DNA of 64,000 bases from Paractinoplanes aksuensis (GCF_024137025.1 NZ_JAMYJR010000053.1:1-64000), one strand, 5' to 3'; shown: positions 1-8,892, counted from the first letter of the stretch. Translations and numbers: made by a program. Notes: a model not told the origin generated them from the letters alone.

Positions 1-78
1 ATTGGGCCGTTCTGCGGACGCCGTCAGGCGCGGGCTGGGCCACGCCGCAGCCCCGCGTGATCCACCAGATACGCCCTT

Positions 79-798
79 CTACCAGGCGACCGGGCCGGCG
101 TCGTCGAAGAAGGCGCCGGTCGGGCCGTCGTCGGGCAGCGTGGCCAGGTGGATCGCGATCGCCGCGCCCTGGGTGGGCGTGCGATAGCCGCTGAAGTGGT
201 TGAGGTCGGTCGCCACGTAACCCGGGCACCCCAGGTTGATCAGGATGTTCGTGCCCGCCAGCTCCTTGGCGTACTGCAGGGTGACGGCGTTCAAAAAGGT
301 CTTCGAGGGTGCGTACGCCGCGGAGACGGGCCCGGTCGCGTCCGTGTTCCCGCTCTGCAACGTCAACGAGCCCACGCTGCTCGACATGTTGACGATCCGC
401 GGCGCCGCCGAGCGGCGCAGCAGCGGCAGCATCGCGTTGGTGACCCGGATGACGCCGAGCACGTTGGTGTCGATCACCGTGCGGATCATCGCCGGGTCGA
501 CCACGGTCGGCTCCTGCGGCATACCGCCGGTGATCGCGGCGTTGTTGACCAGCACGTCCAGGCCGCGCTCGGCCAGCAGGCCGGCGGCGGCGGTCACGCT
601 CGCGTCGTCGGTCACGTCCAGGGGTACGCCGAACGCGTCCACGCCCGCGGCCCGCAACTTCTCGACGGCGGTCTCGCGCCGTTCGGCCGAGCGGGCGCCC
701 ACGCCGACCGTCCAGCCCAGCGCGCCCAGACCGGCCGCGATCTCGTACCCGATGCCCTTGTTGGCGCCGGTGACCAGCGCAATTGTCTTCTCGCTCAT
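79..798 (-). CDS. SDR family NAD(P)-dependent oxidoreductase
   Basis: This 239-residue protein is a classical short-chain dehydrogenase/reductase. Seen: the N-terminal Rossmann signature TGANKGIGYEIA, the NNAAI motif after strand beta-4, a serine in the NMSSSVG segment and a YAPSK active-site Tyr/Lys pair. Reading frame extends further upstream, but the ATG at 798 gives the family start right before the Rossmann strand, and the upstream part overlaps the divergent LysR gene. The family reduces carbonyls or oxidises alcohols with NAD(P)H in the cytosol; the substrate cannot be read from sequence. It is divergent from the LysR gene with only 69 bases between them, so that regulator is its likely controller. 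Confidence 0.9.
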   Translation of the reverse strand: MSEKTIALVTGANKGIGYEIAAGLGALGWTVGVGARSAERRETAVEKLRAAGVDAFGVPLDVTDDASVTAAAGLLAERGLDVLVNNAAITGGMPQEPTVVDPAMIRTVIDTNVLGVIRVTNAMLPLLRRSAAPRIVNMSSSVGSLTLQSGNTDATGPVSAAYAPSKTFLNAVTLQYAKELAGTNILINLGCPGYVATDLNHFSGYRTPTQGAAIAIHLATLPDDGPTGAFFDDAGPVAW

Positions 799-854
799 GA
801 ATCGATCCTGTCCGCGGCGGGCGATCCGGGCCAACACCATCTGGGTCGCCGGCG

Positions 855-869
855 ATACCGTGGGGGTAT
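855..869. promoter_or_regulatory. LysR-type T-N11-A palindrome overlapping the LysR start
   Basis: ATACC (855-859), five-base centre, GGTAT (865-869). It is a perfect 5-bp-arm inverted repeat with the T-N11-A spacing typical of LysR boxes. It overlaps the ATG at 868 of the regulator and lies 57 bases upstream of the divergent SDR start. This position suggests autorepression plus control of the SDR gene. Binding is inferred. Confidence 0.5.
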
Positions 870-1695
870 GGAAACGCGGGAGCTGCGCTACTTCGTCGCC
901 GTGGCCGAGGAGCTGCACTTCGGGCGGGCGGCGCAGCGGCTCGGCATGGCCCAGCCGCCGCTGTCCCGCGCGATCAGTCAGCTCGAGCGGCGTCTCGGCG
1001 TGAATCTGCTGCATCGCACCAGCCGCTCGGTGACGCTGACCGAGGCCGGGGCGGTGCTGCTGCGCGAGGGGCGGGCCGCTCTGGGCGCGGTCGAGGCGGC
1101 CGAACGGCGTACGCGCCGGGCCTCCGAAAATTCGGGCCTGGTGCTCGTCTCGAAGGCCGGGGCGACCGGCGAACTGCTGCCGAAGCTGCTCGACGCCTAC
1201 GCCGCCGAACCGGGAGCTGTGCCGATCGAGGTCGTGCTGTGCGGGGCGGGTCAGCAGGAGGCATTGCTGCGCGACGGGCGCGCCGACGTGGCGCTGCTGC
1301 ACCTGCCGTTCGACTCGACGGCCGGACTCGACGCCGAGGAGCTGACCACGGAAAGTCAGGTGCTGGTGATGCCGGCCGGGCACGAGCTGAGCACGCGGGC
1401 CAGCGTGCGGATGTCCGACCTGGCCGGGTTGGCCCTGCCGCGCTGGCCCGAGCTCGACGGCACGTATCTGCAGGGGCCCGGGCCCGAGGTGCACGATGCC
1501 ACCCAACTGCTGCAGTTGATCTCGCTGGGCCGGGCCGTGACCGTGCTGCCGGAGTCGGTCCGGGCGTCGCTGCACGAAGGGCTGACCACCGTTCCCGTTC
1601 TGGACGCGCCGCTGGTCACGACCGTGATCGCGTGGCCGCCGCACAGCCGGTCGCTAGCGCTGGCCGGGCTGGTTCAGGCAGCCACGCGCCTCTGA
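868..1695 (+). CDS. LysR family transcriptional regulator
   Basis: The 275-residue product has the LysR winged HTH at residues 1-60 (METRELRYFVAVAEELHF, then the AQPPLSRAISQLERRLG recognition region). A substrate-binding domain follows from about residue 90 to the end. The length is slightly short for the family (about 300). The start ATG at 868 gives the canonical N-terminus MxxRxLRYF. It is transcribed divergently from the SDR gene, the usual arrangement for a LysR regulator and its target, and a T-N11-A palindrome overlaps its start codon. The co-inducer is unknown. Confidence 0.92.
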   Translation: METRELRYFVAVAEELHFGRAAQRLGMAQPPLSRAISQLERRLGVNLLHRTSRSVTLTEAGAVLLREGRAALGAVEAAERRTRRASENSGLVLVSKAGATGELLPKLLDAYAAEPGAVPIEVVLCGAGQQEALLRDGRADVALLHLPFDSTAGLDAEELTTESQVLVMPAGHELSTRASVRMSDLAGLALPRWPELDGTYLQGPGPEVHDATQLLQLISLGRAVTVLPESVRASLHEGLTTVPVLDAPLVTTVIAWPPHSRSLALAGLVQAATRL

Positions 1696-1775
1696 GACAT
1701 CGACTCGGGCGACCCGCCTCTGATGGCCGCCGACCCGGGAGCGGCCCGGTCGACGCAGCGTTGCGCCGCTGGGGG

Positions 1776-4025
1776 TCACTGACGCGGGCGGGCCCGGTCG
1801 AGGCGGCGTTCCGCCTCCGAGAGTTTCGGGCTCGGGTGGGCCGGGTCGAGGCTGCGGCCCGCGTTGGTGAACACGGCCTCCAGGGGGCCCGGTTTCGCGT
1901 ACAGGAAGCCCTGGCCGGTCGGGCAGCCGAGCGCGAGCAGTTCGCGGGTCTGGTCGGCGGTCTCGATGCCCTCGGCGATCGTGCGCAGCCGCAGCACCTG
2001 GGCCAGCCGGATGACCGCCTCGGCGATGGCCGAACCGGTCGGGGTGCCGTCGAGCTCGGCCACGAAACTGCGGTCGATCTTGAGGATGTCGACCGGCAGC
2101 CGGGTCAGGTAGTGCAGCGACGAGTATCCGGTGCCGAAGTCGTCGACCGCGATCCGGATGCCGTGCCCGCGCAGCTCGTGCAGGGTGACGATGCTCTTCT
2201 CGTCGACGATCGCGGACTCGGTCACTTCGAGAACCAGGCGCTCCATCGGCAGCCCGGCCCGCTTCACGGCCGACAACACGTCGTGCACCAGCGTCGGCGT
2301 TTGCAACTGCCTCGGTGACAGATTCACCGACACGTACGGTGATCCGGGCGCGTGCACCAAGTCCGTGCAGGCCCGGGTGAGCACGTACAGACCGAGGTCG
2401 TAGATCAGGCCCGTCCGCTCGGCGACCGGGATGAAGTCGAGCGGCGGCACCAGACCGCGGACCGGGTGACGCCAGCGGACCAGGGCCTCGTACCCGCTCG
2501 GGTTTCCCGTCGCCAGGTCGACGATCGGCTGGTAGAGCACGATCAGCTCACCCCGCCCGGCCGCCCCGGTCAGGTCCTCGGCCAGCAGGGCGTCCATGGC
2601 GCGGCGGTCGACCATCGACGGGTCGTGCTTCATCCAGGAGTGCGCGCCGGCCCGCTTGGCCGCGTACATGGCCAGGTCGGCCCGGCGCATCAGCTCCTTG
2701 CTCGTGTCGCCGGGGCGGGTGCCGGTCAGCCCGATGCTGGCGTGCACGACGACCGTGTCCTCGCCCAGCCGCACCGGATGGGCCGCGAGCGCGGTCAGGA
2801 TGCGCTGGGCGACCAGGTCCGGCCCGACCCCACCGATCAGCAGTACGGCGAACTCGTCACCACCGATGCGGGCGCACGTGTCCGGGGCCCGCACGACTGC
2901 GCGCAGATGATGACCGAATTCGGTGAGCACGGCGTCACCGGCGGCATGCCCGTAGGCGTCGTTGATCAGCTTGAAGTCGTCGAGGTCGATGAGCAGCAGC
3001 GCCACCGGTTCCTCACGCCGGGCCGCGGCGGCCATCGCGTCGTCGAGCCCCGTGCGGTTGGCCAGCCCGGTCAGCGGGTCGGTGACGACCAGGTCGCGGG
3101 CCGAGCGCAGCGACACGGTCATGTGCACGACCACGGCCGCGACCATCAACAGCAGGCAGCCGACCAGGCCGCCCCACGGGAACATGTCCTGCTCGGCGAT
3201 GGTGACCGCGATCATCATGCCGACCCCGGTCAGCAGCGACACCATGACCAGACGCTGCGACCAGGCCGGGGCCCGGGCCGGCGATACGCGGGGGCCGTGC
3301 TGCGCGAGCGCGGTGATCGGGGCCAGGGTGAGCAGCAGGCTCGCGCCGACCATGCCCAGGCCGACCAGCCAGATGTCGGCCGTGCCGTCGCTGTGCAGGT
3401 CGGTGGCGTTCCAGGCGAGGTCGGTGACCAGCAACAGCGAGAGCCCGCCGACCAGCGGGGTGCCCGGCCGGGCCCCGCCGAGCAGCAGCGAACAGACGGC
3501 GGTGAGCACGAGCAGGTCACCGACGACGTAACCCAGGATGCGGCTGAGCTCGGGCCCGGCCAGATGCTGGGCGAAGGCCTGGTCGATGACGAAGTACCAG
3601 GCCAGCATGGTCCCCGCCGACACCACGATGACCACCTCGGCCGCGAACGACCAGCGGCTGCGGCCCCGGATCTCGAACAGCCGGGACAGGAAGGTGGCCG
3701 CGGCCAGCAGGACGAACATGAGCCCGCGGAGCCCGATGCCGGCCCAGTAGGCGAAGGCCGAGCCCGAGACGGTGAACCAGAGCAGCGTGAAGAACGCGGC
3801 CACGGCGCTGGCCCGGGCCAGACCGATGAGCCGCCAGCCCCACGGGTAGGGGCTGTTCCGGACGGCCCGGAAGCTGAACCAGACACCGACGGCGTCGAGC
3901 AGCAGCACCGAGCTGAACAGAACCGGCCGGCGCAGGTCAGGCACGGCCAGCGAGGCGATCTGACTGACGACGACCAGCCCCACCAGCGCCGCCGCGACCC
4001 GTGAGACCGGCCGCCACCTGGTCAT
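1776..4025 (-). CDS. membrane GGDEF-EAL protein (cyclic-di-GMP synthase/phosphodiesterase)
   Basis: About 749 residues from the ATG at 4025, or 786 if the start is at 4136. The N-terminal half has eight or nine hydrophobic segments (about residues 10-300) and no recognised sensor domain. A GGDEF domain follows with intact IGGDEFAVLL around residue 388, then an EAL domain with YEALVRW near residue 512, DDFGTGYSSLHYL and LKIDRSFV. Both catalytic signatures look intact, so it could make and break cyclic-di-GMP at the membrane; which activity dominates cannot be told. The start at 4025 precedes the first membrane helix directly, whereas the longer version adds a Pro/Arg-rich leader that overlaps the operator region. 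It is divergent from the TetR gene. Confidence 0.93.
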   Translation of the reverse strand: MTRWRPVSRVAAALVGLVVVSQIASLAVPDLRRPVLFSSVLLLDAVGVWFSFRAVRNSPYPWGWRLIGLARASAVAAFFTLLWFTVSGSAFAYWAGIGLRGLMFVLLAAATFLSRLFEIRGRSRWSFAAEVVIVVSAGTMLAWYFVIDQAFAQHLAGPELSRILGYVVGDLLVLTAVCSLLLGGARPGTPLVGGLSLLLVTDLAWNATDLHSDGTADIWLVGLGMVGASLLLTLAPITALAQHGPRVSPARAPAWSQRLVMVSLLTGVGMMIAVTIAEQDMFPWGGLVGCLLLMVAAVVVHMTVSLRSARDLVVTDPLTGLANRTGLDDAMAAAARREEPVALLLIDLDDFKLINDAYGHAAGDAVLTEFGHHLRAVVRAPDTCARIGGDEFAVLLIGGVGPDLVAQRILTALAAHPVRLGEDTVVVHASIGLTGTRPGDTSKELMRRADLAMYAAKRAGAHSWMKHDPSMVDRRAMDALLAEDLTGAAGRGELIVLYQPIVDLATGNPSGYEALVRWRHPVRGLVPPLDFIPVAERTGLIYDLGLYVLTRACTDLVHAPGSPYVSVNLSPRQLQTPTLVHDVLSAVKRAGLPMERLVLEVTESAIVDEKSIVTLHELRGHGIRIAVDDFGTGYSSLHYLTRLPVDILKIDRSFVAELDGTPTGSAIAEAVIRLAQVLRLRTIAEGIETADQTRELLALGCPTGQGFLYAKPGPLEAVFTNAGRSLDPAHPSPKLSEAERRLDRARPRQ

Positions 4026-4137
4026 CCGGGACAGTACGGCCACGCCCTCCCGATCGGACGAAAACCCCCGGCGCTGAGCCGGTCGAGATCGAGGCGGATC
4101 CGGCGGGATGTCTCCAGCGGCAGCCGTCACTCGCACT

Positions 4138-4160
4138 TTCGGATGTTCACGTCATCCGAA
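4138..4160. promoter_or_regulatory. 8-bp inverted repeat, candidate TetR operator
   Basis: TTCGGATG, seven bases, CATCCGAA: a perfect inverted repeat centred 33 bases upstream of the TetR GTG start and between the divergent GGDEF-EAL and TetR genes. TetR proteins commonly bind such palindromes in their own divergent promoter. A second small palindrome, GTGAGA-A-TCTCAC (4182-4194), covers the TetR start codon itself. Function is inferred from position and symmetry. Confidence 0.5.
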
Positions 4161-4181
4161 TGATATGAGTATCCTGATGCG

Positions 4182-5354
4182 GTGAGAATCTCACGGGTGG
4201 AACAGCAGGCCCGCACCCGGCGGGCGGTGCTCGAGGCGGCCCGATCCGAGTTCGCCGAGCGCGGCTTCATCGAGGCCAAGATCGACCGAATCGCCGACCG
4301 CGCCGACCTGACCCGCGGCGCCGTCTACTCGAACTTCGCGAGCAAGCGGGCGCTCTACCTGGCCGTCCTGCTCGACACCGCCAACAGCGACACACCCCCG
4401 ACCGGGAGCAACGCGTTGCCGCTCAGCGATGACGCTTCGAGCAGAGACGCAGCGAGCGGTGGCGCGTCGAGTGGGTCGGGGGACGGCGGGGGGCTCGACG
4501 GGGCCGGGCGGATCGTGGCGCTTGATGTGGCTGGTGCGGTTGAGGCGTTCGCGCGCACGTGGCTCGAACGGCTGCCGCTGGCCTACGGCGACACCACCGC
4601 CGGGCGGCTGCAGGCGCGGTCGCTGACCGGGGTGTTCGACGAAGACCCGCGCGGGCGGGCCGTTCTGGCTCAGATCACGCGGCTCGAGTCGTTGCTGCTG
4701 GCCGTCGCGCTCGAGTCGTGCCGGGCCCGGACCGCCGGGCGGCGGGTGCGGCTGGCCGAGCTGATCCTCACGATGTTGCACGGCGCGGCCGGCCTGGCCG
4801 AGACCGCGCCCGGCTTCGGCGACGCGTTCGACGTGGCCCGGGCCTGCCGTCACCTGGCCGGGCTCGACCTCGCCGACGAGTGGGATCCGCCCTATCTGCC
4901 TTACGTCCACCCGGCCCGGCTGGTCCGCGAGGCCTGGATCCCGCCCGGCGAAACGATCGACGAGCTCAGCGGCCGCCCCTTCACCGTCGGCGACGGCATG
5001 ATCGTGGCCCTCGGCCCCGGCCGGATCGGTGGCGCCGAGGACGCGGTCCGCGCCGCCCGCCCGGGCGAGATCGTCACGATCGCCGCGGTCATCGACGACC
5101 CGGCCGAGACGGGCGCTCTGGTCCGCCTGCGACTCACCGACCTGACCGCGAACCTGCGCCGGCTCTTCGGCCCGGCCTATCACCCGTCGCTACGCCTCGT
5201 CCTCGATGACACCGGCGCCCTCGCCTCGGCCGTCGGCGTCACCCCGGCCTTCGACACCGAGGTCTCCATCCGCGTCAGCGCGGACACGATCGTCAACCGA
5301 GCCGAGGGCCCCGGCGCCGCCTACGCCACCGCCACCGCCCGGGACTCGCCATGA
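4182..5354 (+). CDS. TetR/AcrR regulator with long C-terminal redoxin-like extension
   Basis: The 390-residue product is about twice the usual TetR length. Residues 1-60 form a TetR HTH (RRAVLEAARSEFAERGF, DLTRGAVYSNFASKRALY). A Ser/Gly/Asp-rich linker spans about 68-108, then a TetR-like helical ligand domain to about 230. The last 150 residues resemble the end of a thioredoxin-fold protein (LASAVGVTPAFDTEVSI, then VNRAEG), but without any CxxC; this assignment is tentative. The GTG at 4182 is the only start that keeps the HTH whole. A palindrome lies just upstream. It probably represses itself and perhaps the divergent GGDEF-EAL gene. Confidence 0.8.
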   Translation: MRISRVEQQARTRRAVLEAARSEFAERGFIEAKIDRIADRADLTRGAVYSNFASKRALYLAVLLDTANSDTPPTGSNALPLSDDASSRDAASGGASSGSGDGGGLDGAGRIVALDVAGAVEAFARTWLERLPLAYGDTTAGRLQARSLTGVFDEDPRGRAVLAQITRLESLLLAVALESCRARTAGRRVRLAELILTMLHGAAGLAETAPGFGDAFDVARACRHLAGLDLADEWDPPYLPYVHPARLVREAWIPPGETIDELSGRPFTVGDGMIVALGPGRIGGAEDAVRAARPGEIVTIAAVIDDPAETGALVRLRLTDLTANLRRLFGPAYHPSLRLVLDDTGALASAVGVTPAFDTEVSIRVSADTIVNRAEGPGAAYATATARDSP

Positions 5355-5564
5355 ACAGCATGTTCAGGCTCGTGGACACCTCCAGCGCGGCGTGCTCACG
5401 CTCGGCGCACCCCGCCGGAGACGGCGATCCGCGACTGGTTGGCACGGGCCTGCACAAGCCATAACAACCCCGGCGGAAACTCGGTCGGGCCCGAACGACG
5501 GGGACCGCAGGCGAGGCGCGCCGAACACCGGATTTAACGATATGAAGAAACGCAGGTGGGCGTG

Positions 5565-6152
5565 GTGAGTGATGTGCTGCATGTGTTGCGGTGTACGGGT
5601 TTTGCTGAGCTGGCGCGGGTGGCCGACGCCGCTGGGCTGAGCGAGGCGGAGACCGAGTCAGGCCTGATCGACCTGGCCGTCGACGGGCTGGTGACGCGCG
5701 AGATGGGGGCCTGGGGGCTCACCGCGGCCGGCACGGCGGAGGACCTTCGGCGGACCGCGGCCGAACTGGCGGCGGCCGGCACGGAAGGGCTGGTCGGGTC
5801 GGCGTACGAGAAGTTCATGGTTCTCAACCCGGAGCTGCTCGACCTCTGCTCGGCCTGGCAAATGCGCAGCGTCGATGGGGTGCCCACGCCCAACGATCAC
5901 CGCGACACCGCGTACGACACCAAGGTTCTGGAGCTTTTCGGCGATCTCGACCGGCGCGCGGAAGAGGTGTGCGCCGAGCTGGCCAAGGCCCTCCCCCGGT
6001 TCGGGCGCTATCGGCACCGGCTGGGCGCGGCCCTGGAACGAGCCCGCGGCGGTGCCCGGGAGGAACTGGCCGACAGCATGACCTCGTACCACGTGGTGTG
6101 GTTCCAACTGCACGAAGACCTGCTGGTCACCCTGGGCCGGCCGCGCGGATGA
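5565..6152 (+). CDS. winged-helix protein coupled to the PPDK-like gene
   Basis: The product is about 195 residues. The N-terminal 70 residues look like a MarR-type winged helix (LARVADAAGLSEAETESGLIDLAVDGLVT). The rest is helical, with a conserved-looking LNPELLDLCSAWQ segment near residue 90. GTG codons at 5556, 5562 and 5565 are all possible starts. The AGGTGGG at 5554-5560 favours 5565 as ribosome-binding site spacing and overlaps the 5556 codon. Its stop overlaps the next start (ATGA at 6149), so the two proteins are translationally coupled. From memory, similar HTH modules accompany PPDK-like proteins in actinobacteria. It may regulate or bind the partner rather than DNA. Confidence 0.75.
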   Translation: MSDVLHVLRCTGFAELARVADAAGLSEAETESGLIDLAVDGLVTREMGAWGLTAAGTAEDLRRTAAELAAAGTEGLVGSAYEKFMVLNPELLDLCSAWQMRSVDGVPTPNDHRDTAYDTKVLELFGDLDRRAEEVCAELAKALPRFGRYRHRLGAALERARGGAREELADSMTSYHVVWFQLHEDLLVTLGRPRG

Positions 6153-7405
6153 TCCACCCGCTCGAACCCGGCCTCGACAAGACGGCCGACGCCATCGGCG
6201 GCAAGGCGGCCGGGCTGGTCACCCTGATGCGGCTCGGTCTGCCCGTGCCACCCGGTTTCGTCGTGGACGTCGATGCCTGCCGGGCCTTCCTGCGCGACGG
6301 CACGATGCCGACCGGCCTCGAGGAGACCCGCGCCGCCCTGGATGCGGTCTCGGTGCGCTCCGGCGCCGCCGTCTCCATGCCCGGCATGATGACCACGGTG
6401 CTCGACGTCCGCGGCCCGATCTCCCCGGCCGTGCGCGACGTCTTCGCCTCGTGGAACACGCCCCGCGCCCGGACCTACCGCACCCTGAACGCCATTCCCC
6501 ACGACCTCGGCACCGCCGTTGTCGTCCAGGCCATGGTGTACGGCGACCGCGACCCCCACAGCGGCAGCGGCGTCGCTTTCAGCCGCGACCCCACCACGGG
6601 CGCCCGCGACCCGTACGGCGATGTGCTTTTCGGTCACCGCGGCGACGACGTCGTCTCGGGCCGCTCAGCCACCCTCCCACTGGCCGCACTCGAAGACCGG
6701 GAGCCCGCGACCTGGGCCGAGCTGACCGACGCGCTCGTGCGGCTGGAGAAGCACTTCGCCGACGCCTGCCACGTCGAATTCACTGTGGAGTCCGGCCGCC
6801 TGTGGCTGCTGCAGGTGCGCCCCGGCGGCCTGACCGCGCGGGCCGCCGTACGGGTAGCGGTCGACCTGGCCGACGAGGGACTGATCGACCGGCGCGAAGC
6901 CGTACGCCGCATCTCGCCCCAGCTTCTCCGGTCCGCCGCCGTCCCCCGGATGCTCGCCGGTGACCGCTTGGCCCTCGGCCGCGGCGCGTCGCCCGGAGTG
7001 GCCACCGGCCGGGTCGCCCTCACCGCCGACCGGGCCGTGCGCCTGGCCGCCGACGGGCCGGTCATCCTCGTACGCCCGGAGACCTCGCCCCTCGACCTGC
7101 ACGGGCTCGCCGCCGCGACGGGCATCGTCACCCACCGGGGCGGGCTGGCCAGTCACGCCGCCGTGGTCGCGCGGTCGCTGGGCCGCCCGGCCGTCGTCGG
7201 CGCCGCCGATCTGCGGCTCCCCGAGGGCACGGTCATCACCATCGACGGCACGAGCGGCGAGATCGCGCGCGGCAATCCCGGCCTGACCCCGGCCGTGGCC
7301 GACCCCCACCTGCACCGGCTGCTGGCGTGGGCCGACGACATCTCGGGCGACCGCTCCCCGCGCGGCGGCGAGGAACGGCTGGCCGCCGCCCGCGGAACGC
7401 TCTAG
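6149..7405 (+). CDS. compact PPDK-like protein (ATP-grasp plus phosphohistidine domain)
   Basis: The 418 residues align by eye to pyruvate, phosphate dikinase. There is an N-terminal nucleotide-binding part (GGKAAGLVTLMRLGLPVPPG, SVRSGAAVSMPGMM), the later ATP-grasp portion (GTAVVVQAMVYG, GSGVAFSRDPTTG) and the swivelling domain with THRGGLASHAAVVAR, whose His336 is the expected phosphocarrier. Two things are missing. About 100 residues normally lying between the PGMM motif and the SWNTPRARTYR segment are absent, and the whole C-terminal PEP/pyruvate TIM barrel is lacking. It may therefore autophosphorylate but cannot be a full PPDK. It overlaps the upstream HTH gene by ATGA, and its stop overlaps the convergent PRC-barrel stop. 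Confidence 0.85.
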   Translation: MIHPLEPGLDKTADAIGGKAAGLVTLMRLGLPVPPGFVVDVDACRAFLRDGTMPTGLEETRAALDAVSVRSGAAVSMPGMMTTVLDVRGPISPAVRDVFASWNTPRARTYRTLNAIPHDLGTAVVVQAMVYGDRDPHSGSGVAFSRDPTTGARDPYGDVLFGHRGDDVVSGRSATLPLAALEDREPATWAELTDALVRLEKHFADACHVEFTVESGRLWLLQVRPGGLTARAAVRVAVDLADEGLIDRREAVRRISPQLLRSAAVPRMLAGDRLALGRGASPGVATGRVALTADRAVRLAADGPVILVRPETSPLDLHGLAAATGIVTHRGGLASHAAVVARSLGRPAVVGAADLRLPEGTVITIDGTSGEIARGNPGLTPAVADPHLHRLLAWADDISGDRSPRGGEERLAAARGTL

Positions 7406-7758
7406 CGGCGGGCCAGACGGCGAACCCCGGCCGCACCGGTCTCGTACGGCAGGTTGTAGTGGGCGAAGACCTTGGGCTCCTCGGTGGCCGCCAGCTCGCC
7501 GTCGACGTCGATCGTCGGGGCGTCGCCGACCGTCTTCTTGTCGTAGCGCACGCGGACGGCGCCCGGCAGCACGGTCGCGCCGTCCAGGGGTACGAAAACC
7601 AGCCGGTGGCGGCCGATGATGCCGACCCGGACGGTGGCGAACGCGGGCTGGTCGGTGGCCGTGTCGACATACACCGCCTCCAGGTCGCCGATCTTGGCGC
7701 CGTCGGGGTCGATGACTTTCTCGCCGCGCCAGTCGCGCAGGTTCTCAGCGGGGAACAT
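7402..7758 (-). CDS. PRC-barrel domain protein
   Basis: A 118-residue soluble protein. The N-terminal 80 residues fit a PRC-barrel (RGEKVIDPDGAKIGDLEAVY, then LVFVPLDGATV), and a short acidic/basic tail follows. PRC-barrels bind RNA or protein partners; in actinobacteria many small stand-alone copies have no known role. The ATG at 7758 was chosen because the domain begins directly there; the upstream extension is low-quality sequence. The last bases overlap the stop codon of the convergent PPDK-like gene. Confidence 0.8.
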   Translation of the reverse strand: MFPAENLRDWRGEKVIDPDGAKIGDLEAVYVDTATDQPAFATVRVGIIGRHRLVFVPLDGATVLPGAVRVRYDKKTVGDAPTIDVDGELAATEEPKVFAHYNLPYETGAAGVRRLARR

Positions 7759-7856
7759 GCACGTCAGATGCCCTGCGACCGCCCCCGCGAAACGGCCCGG
7801 CCGGCGGCAGTAGGTTTGATGATCGTAGGGACCCGTTCTCACCGAGGAGACAAACG

Positions 7857-8393
7857 ATGAACGACCCGTTCGCCCGGCTGCCCGAGGTGCCCAGCTTCAC
7901 CGTCACCAGCACCACCGTCAAGGACGGCGAGGTGTTCGGCGCCGCGCAGATGTCCGGCCTGTTCGGCGTCCCCGGCGGGCAGGACGCCTCGCCCCAGCTC
8001 AGCTGGAGCGGCGCCCCCGAGGGCACCAGGAGCTACGCGGTGACCGTGTACGACCCCGACGCCCCCACCGGTTCCGGCTTCTGGCACTGGGCCGTGGCCG
8101 ACATCCCGGCCGCCGTCACCTCCCTGCCCGAGGGCGCGGGCGACGAGGCCGGCTCGGGCCTGCCCGAGGGCGCCTACCAGCTGCCCACCGACGGCGGCGC
8201 GGCCCGCTTCATCGGCGCCGCCCCGCCCGCCGGCCACGGCGCGCACCGCTACTTCATCACGGTGCACGCGCTCGACGTCGAAAAGATCGGCGTGCCGCCC
8301 ACGGCCACCCCGGCTTACCTGGGCTTCAACTTCCTGGGCCACATCCTGGGCCGCGCCACCCTGGTCGCTACCGCGGAGACCCCGGCCGCCTGA
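7857..8393 (+). CDS. YbhB/YbcL family PEBP-like protein
   Basis: The 178-residue product belongs to the phosphatidylethanolamine-binding/Raf-kinase-inhibitor-like family. It shows the PQLSWSGAPEGTRSYAVTVYDPDAPT signature region (residues about 45-72), FWHWAVADIP, and a conserved HRYFITVHALDVE strand. No signal peptide is seen, so it is cytosolic. Bacterial members are poorly characterised; a phospholipid or anionic ligand pocket is expected. A GGAG ribosome site lies eight bases before the ATG. A strong hairpin follows the gene, so it is probably monocistronic. Confidence 0.9.
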   Translation: MNDPFARLPEVPSFTVTSTTVKDGEVFGAAQMSGLFGVPGGQDASPQLSWSGAPEGTRSYAVTVYDPDAPTGSGFWHWAVADIPAAVTSLPEGAGDEAGSGLPEGAYQLPTDGGAARFIGAAPPAGHGAHRYFITVHALDVEKIGVPPTATPAYLGFNFLGHILGRATLVATAETPAA

Positions 8394-8401
8394 GCCCCAC
8401 T

Positions 8402-8427
8402 GGCCGCAGGGCGACTGCCCTGCGGCC
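8402..8427 (+). terminator. 11-bp perfect hairpin, likely terminator
   Basis: GGCCGCAGGGC, GACT loop, GCCCTGCGGCC, starting nine bases after the stop of the PEBP gene. There is no U-tract, which is common for terminators in high-GC actinobacteria. Confidence 0.6.
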
Positions 8428-8447
8428 GGTACGGGTATAGACCGGGC

Positions 8448-8807
8448 ATGGCGAAGTACGAGGTCAACGACAAAGCGGTCAGGCGGGCGTCGAGTCTCAT
8501 CGCGGCCCGCCAGTACGTGCTCGACAGCGACTGGGGCCAGGTCCAGCCCCGCGCCGGCGACGAGAACGCCTACCTCGAGAGGCACTCGTGGGACGACTAC
8601 GCCGGCTGGCACCTGGGCCTGACCGACGGCGCCACCGACGAGACCAAGGCCCGCTACGCCTTCGTCTACGGCGACCTGCGCCGCGTGCACCGCAGCGCCC
8701 TGATCGCCTGCGTCTACCGAGCTTCGGAATGGCGCCACAAGGCCGTCGAGCTGGCCGCCCACAACCTGCTGCAGGAACTCGACGCCGCCGCCGGCCTCGC
8801 GGAGTGA
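8448..8807 (+). CDS. conserved hypothetical protein, 119 aa
   Basis: A small soluble, mainly helical protein without signal peptide or membrane segment. It has a tryptophan/aspartate-rich middle (SWDDYAGWHLGL, residues about 49-60) and a helical end (HRSALIACVYRASEWRHKA). It resembles short conserved actinobacterial proteins of unknown role that I know only as hypotheticals. Codon use is typical of the window, and it stands alone between a terminator hairpin and a convergent flavoprotein gene. Confidence 0.7.
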   Translation: MAKYEVNDKAVRRASSLIAARQYVLDSDWGQVQPRAGDENAYLERHSWDDYAGWHLGLTDGATDETKARYAFVYGDLRRVHRSALIACVYRASEWRHKAVELAAHNLLQELDAAAGLAE

Positions 8808-8892
8808 GACCCGGGTTTTCCGGGGGTGACCACCCCCGCACGTGGAGCGAAGCGACCCTCGGCGAGAGCTGCGGTCCGCACCACCCACCCTG

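Noticed and set aside
1-78. end of a gene at the left edge
   Set aside because: Neither strand gives a convincing coding end in these 78 bases; nothing recognisable is seen.
5355-5564. possible small gene in the 200-base gap after TetR
   Set aside because: Frames there have no ribosome site, no domain and shift along with the 3' end of the TetR gene.
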